From: JAHEJJ01 sp965212205
Lineage (GTDB): Bacteria; Bacteroidota; Bacteroidia; Flavobacteriales; Flavobacteriaceae
Direction: 5' to 3'
Assembly (NCBI GenBank): GCA_965212205.1
Contig: CBDBUX010000006.1
Location: forward strand, 62,001 to 126,000
Length of the DNA stretch: 64,000 bases
Shown: positions 60,829-64,000 of the stretch, piece by piece
Position numbering within the stretch: position 1 is the first letter of the stretch
Layout of the letters: every line of letters starts with the position of its first letter
The notes under the pieces: generated by a model
Seen by the model: only the letters and a program-made list of their open reading frames with translations
Database searches by the model: none
What the model was told of the DNA's origin: nothing
Position numbers and translations under genes: made by a program

Positions 60829-61547
60829 GCTTCTTTAGCTCTTTTCAGATCTTCCGGCGTGTCGATTTCGATTCCGGTTGCTTCGGTTTCCACCATTTTT
60901 ATTTTCTTACCATATTCCAGGTAACGGATGGCCTCAATCTTCTCTGCGGCTTCCAGATGCAGCATGGGTAAACGCCTGAAATCCATAAGTGCTTCTTTTC
61001 TGAAGGCGTAGATACCCTTGTGCTTGTAATAAATGATCTCATGATCATCTGCCCTGGGGAACGGGATGGGGGAACGGGAAAAATAAAGCGCAAAATTATC
61101 TTTATTTACGATAACTTTTACGGTATTCGGGTTCTTTATTTCGTCCCAATCTGTGATGCGGGTCATTAGCGATGCAAGATCAATTTCCTTTTCATGATCG
61201 TCTCTAAACACCTCTAATACGGACTGCAGACTTTTCCTATCGGTAAAAGGTTCATCGCCCTGAACATTAACAATAATATCGACATCGATGTCGGCCACAG
61301 CCTCCGCAATACGGTCGCTACCGGTGTCGTGTTCCTCGATACTCATCAGCACCTTCCCTCCTTCTCGACTCACGGCATCAAAGATGATGTCGCTGTCGGT
61401 GACCACATATACTTCGTCAAATAATCCTGTTTTCACCGCGGCCTGGTAGGTACGAACGATCACAGGTTTACCGGCCAGATCTTCCATGAGTTTACCTGGA
61501 AACCTGGAGGCAGCATAGCGGGCCGGTATCATCGCAATAATCTTCAT
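60819..61547 (-). CDS. kdsB: CMP-Kdo synthetase (KdsB)
   Basis: 242 residues. N-terminal I-A-M-I-P-A-R-Y-A-A-S-R-F-P-G-K (CTP site), V-N-V-Q-G-D-E-P-F and K-H-K-G-I-Y-A-F-R are the CMP-Kdo synthetase signatures. It activates Kdo or 8-amino-Kdo to the CMP sugar. The adjacent kdnB makes the 8-amino substrate plausible, as in Shewanella where KdsB prefers it. The end overlaps the HAD gene by 10 bases. Confidence 0.94.
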   Translation of the reverse strand: MKIIAMIPARYAASRFPGKLMEDLAGKPVIVRTYQAAVKTGLFDEVYVVTDSDIIFDAVSREGGKVLMSIEEHDTGSDRIAEAVADIDVDIIVNVQGDEPFTDRKSLQSVLEVFRDDHEKEIDLASLMTRITDWDEIKNPNTVKVIVNKDNFALYFSRSPIPFPRADDHEIIYYKHKGIYAFRKEALMDFRRLPMLHLEAAEKIEAIRYLEYGKKIKMVETEATGIEIDTPEDLKRAKEAWN

Positions 61548-61563
61548 CGCAGAAAAAAAGAAT

Positions 61564-62133
61564 TTAGGTTTTAGGTTTGGGCCTTAATTTCCGATAGATC
61601 ACAAATATAAAGGCCAATATGATGATGACCAGAACAGCGGCCAGTATGGGTGCAAAAATTGAAGCCGTGGTGACAACGGCAGCAGTACCGGTTTCAATAA
61701 CCGATATACCCGGATTCGCCAAGCCGCCTGTAGTTGCTGTTGAAGTTAGTCTGCTTGTAGCCGAAGCGCCTTTAATAGCCGTTGCAGTTCCTCCTCCTGC
61801 TATGATTGCCAACGACCAGGTTATCACCGGATCGAGATCGGCCACGGTGGATACCATTACGGCGGTGCCGGCCAGTGCTGCCAGTGGCAGCGCAATACTG
61901 TCGAGAAGATTATCTACCCAAGGTATGAAATACGCAAATATTTCGGCCAGCGTAGCCACACCCAATGTGATCACCGCAGCCAGGCTACCAACCCACTGCC
62001 AGTTGTCATTAAGCGTCCAAATATCGAAATATGATGCAAGGCTCAAAGCAAACAGGGGTAAAAATACTCGGAATCCCACCGAAGCTGCCAAGCCGATTCC
62101 AAGGAAGATACTAATTATGGTCTCGGACGTCAT
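61564..62133 (-). CDS. DUF4126 membrane protein
   Basis: 189 residues with five or six hydrophobic segments and a Gly/Ala/Thr-rich middle (T-A-I-K-G-A-S-A-T-S-R-L-T). The first segment G-L-A-A-S-V-G-F-R-V-F-L-P-L matches DUF4126. The C-terminal helix ends in a basic tail. Function unknown. It sits 26 bases after the helicase stop and 16 bases before kdsB, so transcription is shared. Confidence 0.85.
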   Translation of the reverse strand: MTSETIISIFLGIGLAASVGFRVFLPLFALSLASYFDIWTLNDNWQWVGSLAAVITLGVATLAEIFAYFIPWVDNLLDSIALPLAALAGTAVMVSTVADLDPVITWSLAIIAGGGTATAIKGASATSRLTSTATTGGLANPGISVIETGTAAVVTTASIFAPILAAVLVIIILAFIFVIYRKLRPKPKT

Positions 62134-62159
62134 CGCCAGTTATTTATTACGAAAATAGT

Positions 62160-63599
62160 CTATTCCGCACTTACAAAAAAATCACTTTTAAAACCGATAA
62201 GAAATAGTCGTTTTCGGGCTCTTGTCACCGCGGTATACAGCCATCTCAGATACTCCCGGTCTATGCCGGCAGGCAAGTATGGTTGCTCTACGAAGACCGT
62301 AGCCCACTGACCGCCCTGCGACTTATGACAGGTGATGGCATATGAAAATTTAACCTGTAGGGCGTTGAAGAAAGGATTGTTCTTTACCGCTAGGAATTTT
62401 TTGTATTTCGACTTTTCGTTTTCGTAATCTTTCATCACCTCCTGATAGAGACGGTTGCCGTCTTCATAAGACATTGAAGCGGTGGGAGCTTTAATAGTAT
62501 CGAGTATGAGCACCGTTTCAAAAGGGCGCTGGCGGGGGTAATCGACCATCTGAATCCTCACCTCCGCAAATCGGAACCCATAGAGTTCCTTTATGGCAAG
62601 GATCTCCAGAATTTCGATGATATCACCATTGGCTATAAATCCGGCCTCAGAATTAGGTTTTAGCCAGAAGTAATTATTCTTCACCACCATCATATAATCC
62701 CCGGCTGCCAAATCGCTTTCGAGTTGCAAGATCCTGCTTCTGATACTTTCGTTGTACAAATTGGCCCTTTTGTTAGACCGTACTATAAACACTGTATCTT
62801 CTCTGCCATTTTCGTTATAGGATTGTTCGATAGCATCCTGAATATCGTAACCATCTACCAATCGGATTAAATCGGAATAACCGCGAAGATCGAATTGAAA
62901 AGCTGCCGGCGCATCGAACTGAATCTGCTCCCTCAATAGGGTAGCATTTCCGAGGATACCTGAGTGTTCCTGCTGTCTGACCACTTCGTCGAGTTCAAGA
63001 TAGTGCACTTCCTTATCATAATTTAGGCGTAGTTTTTGTTCGTCAAGGGCAGGGCTTAGGTCGAGCTGAACCGGCGGTAACTGTGCGGTATCCCCTATCA
63101 ATACCAGTTTACATCGGTGTCCGGAATAAACAAACTGCACCAGATCGTCTAATAACGCGCCATTTTCGAAGAGCTTGGTATCCGTAGGCCGATCGGGGAT
63201 CATAGAGGCCTCGTCTACTATAAAAATAGTGTCCCGGTGCTTATTGGGCGCCAAAACAAATTTCATCCCTCCTGATTTATCTTTTCTGGGAAAATATATC
63301 TTGCGATGGATCGTCTGAGCGGTTGTTCCGGAATAGGAAGACATCACCTTTGCGGCACGGCCTGTAGGTGCTAGTAGGACGGCTTTCAATTTAGTATGCC
63401 AAAGCTGGGAAACAATTACCCCGGTGATAGTGGTTTTACCCGTCCCGGCATACCCTTTAAGCAGGAAGATCTCATCTTTTGAGTCCGACAAGATAAAGCG
63501 CGACAAGGAATCAAGCGCAGCTTGTTGTTTCAGCGTTGGTTCGTGTGGGAATTTGTCTCTTAAAATCGAATAAAAATCAGCCGCCTGAATCGCATTCAT
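62160..63599 (-). CDS. RecD-like/UvrD-fold ATP-dependent helicase
   Basis: 479 residues. Walker A is L-K-G-Y-A-G-T-G-K-T-T, Walker B-like is I-F-I-V-D-E-A-S-M-I, motif III is L-V-L-I-G-D-T-A-Q-L-P-P, and near the end C-H-K-S-Q-G-G-Q-W and Y-T-A-V-T-R-A-R mark SF1B helicases of the RecD2 type. There is no N-terminal extension, so it is shorter than RecD2 (about 700 residues). It is probably a DNA-repair helicase. It is the first gene of the leftward operon to plsC. Confidence 0.9.
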   Translation of the reverse strand: MNAIQAADFYSILRDKFPHEPTLKQQAALDSLSRFILSDSKDEIFLLKGYAGTGKTTITGVIVSQLWHTKLKAVLLAPTGRAAKVMSSYSGTTAQTIHRKIYFPRKDKSGGMKFVLAPNKHRDTIFIVDEASMIPDRPTDTKLFENGALLDDLVQFVYSGHRCKLVLIGDTAQLPPVQLDLSPALDEQKLRLNYDKEVHYLELDEVVRQQEHSGILGNATLLREQIQFDAPAAFQFDLRGYSDLIRLVDGYDIQDAIEQSYNENGREDTVFIVRSNKRANLYNESIRSRILQLESDLAAGDYMMVVKNNYFWLKPNSEAGFIANGDIIEILEILAIKELYGFRFAEVRIQMVDYPRQRPFETVLILDTIKAPTASMSYEDGNRLYQEVMKDYENEKSKYKKFLAVKNNPFFNALQVKFSYAITCHKSQGGQWATVFVEQPYLPAGIDREYLRWLYTAVTRARKRLFLIGFKSDFFVSAE

Positions 63600-63658
63600 A
63601 GGGCTTTAAAGATAGCTAGGTTTTTTGGGGAATTCCTTTTACGATTAAAAAAAAATTG

Positions 63659-63666
63659 TAGATTTG
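63659..63666 (+). promoter_or_regulatory. -7 box upstream of right-edge gene
   Basis: TAGATTTG, perfect for TAnnTTTG, 37 bases before the ATG at 63704. The -33 region (63637-63640) reads TTTT, one base off TTTG at about the right distance. Confidence 0.4.
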
Positions 63667-63703
63667 TGAAGACCACTAAATTTAACTAACACGAGGATAA
63701 AAA

Positions 63704-64000
63704 ATGAAAACCATTTTTCAAATTGTACTTTGGATCGTCTGTATAGGATTGGGTTACCTTATCTATAGGTCCGTGACCGGGCCCATCGAGTTCAAAAAGG
63801 TGAAGCAGAACCGATACTCCGATGTCATTTCCAACCTTAAAGACATCAGGGATTCTCAGGAAGCCTATAGAACCGTTAACGGGGAATTCGCCAAAGATTT
63901 TAAAACGTTAATCGCATTTGTAGATAACGGGCAATACACTATTACCCAGCAGCGTGATTCTTCTTTTATGGAATTCGATAAGACCTATGGAATTGATTTA
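63704..64000 (+). CDS. membrane-anchored protein, truncated by the window
   Basis: 99 codons are visible and the frame is open at the right edge. An N-terminal hydrophobic anchor (I-V-L-W-I-V-C-I-G-L-G-Y-L-I-Y) is followed by K-K-V-K-Q-N-R-Y and a soluble alpha/beta region (I-R-D-S-Q-E-A-Y-R, F-K-T-L-I-A-F-V-D). I do not recognise the family beyond it looking like a conserved flavobacterial envelope protein. It is divergent from the helicase gene. Confidence 0.75.
   Translation, partial: MKTIFQIVLWIVCIGLGYLIYRSVTGPIEFKKVKQNRYSDVISNLKDIRDSQEAYRTVNGEFAKDFKTLIAFVDNGQYTITQQRDSSFMEFDKTYGIDL

Overview
The window looks like a chromosomal segment of a marine-type Flavobacteriia (phylum Bacteroidota). 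The evidence is: two large secreted proteins with C-terminal type IX secretion sorting domains; DUF4421 proteins; 7TM-HD PgpH; 8-oxo/8-amino-Kdo genes (kdnB, kdsB); a fused ThrA; and promoters of the Bacteroidota form TTTG-N19-TAnnTTTG, with no obvious Shine-Dalgarno sites. No rRNA, CRISPR array, transposase or prophage was seen.

Layout. (1) 0.3-4.8 kb: an A+T-rich accessory patch that ends close to the 3' end of a tRNA-Arg gene. It holds a leftward three-gene operon (cytoplasmic trypsin-like protease with an effector-associated domain of the EAD11 type, an amidohydrolase, an orphan protein) and a convergent helical protein whose C-terminus carries a second EAD11-like domain. This is my best candidate for an undescribed conflict/defence system. 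(2) 5.2-14.4 kb: tRNA-Arg, a 2348-residue secreted metalloprotease-like T9SS protein, a lactonase-family lipoprotein, and a tRNA-Ser/tRNA-Pro pair. A short repeat cluster follows. (3) 14.8-31.1 kb: a large leftward sulfatase locus with two FGly sulfatases, several outer-membrane beta-barrel proteins, small inner-membrane proteins including a K+ channel, a propeller-like lipoprotein, an ABM-fold protein, and a 7TM-PAS-AAA-Fis sigma-54 activator. A sigma-54 promoter-like site and a 10-bp inverted repeat lie directly downstream of the activator gene. No SusC/SusD pair is present. (4) 31.3-46.9 kb: mostly housekeeping genes: TonB-plug protein, pgpH, thiolase, a NlpC/P60-like protein that lacks its catalytic cysteine, a TPR protein, gyrA, clpC, nnr. 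(5) 46.9-51.8 kb: the threonine operon thrA-thrB-thrC behind a clear promoter and a Thr-rich leader peptide; thrA carries an apparent one-base frameshift. (6) 51.9-55.0 kb: gcvT, a reductase, pterin dehydratase, yebC. (7) 55.1-64.0 kb: a second T9SS protein, an unknown protein, then a leftward operon helicase-DUF4126-kdsB-HAD-kdnB-plsC, and a partial membrane-anchored protein at the right edge.

How they fit. The sulfatase locus reads as a regulated unit for importing and desulfating a small, perhaps aromatic, sulfate ester; this is inference. The EAD11 pair suggests a signalling link between the helical protein and the protease operon. Two independent one-base frameshifts (thrA, 19.8-kb lipoprotein) could be real mutations or residual sequencing errors. 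All family names come from motif recognition by eye; no database search was run.
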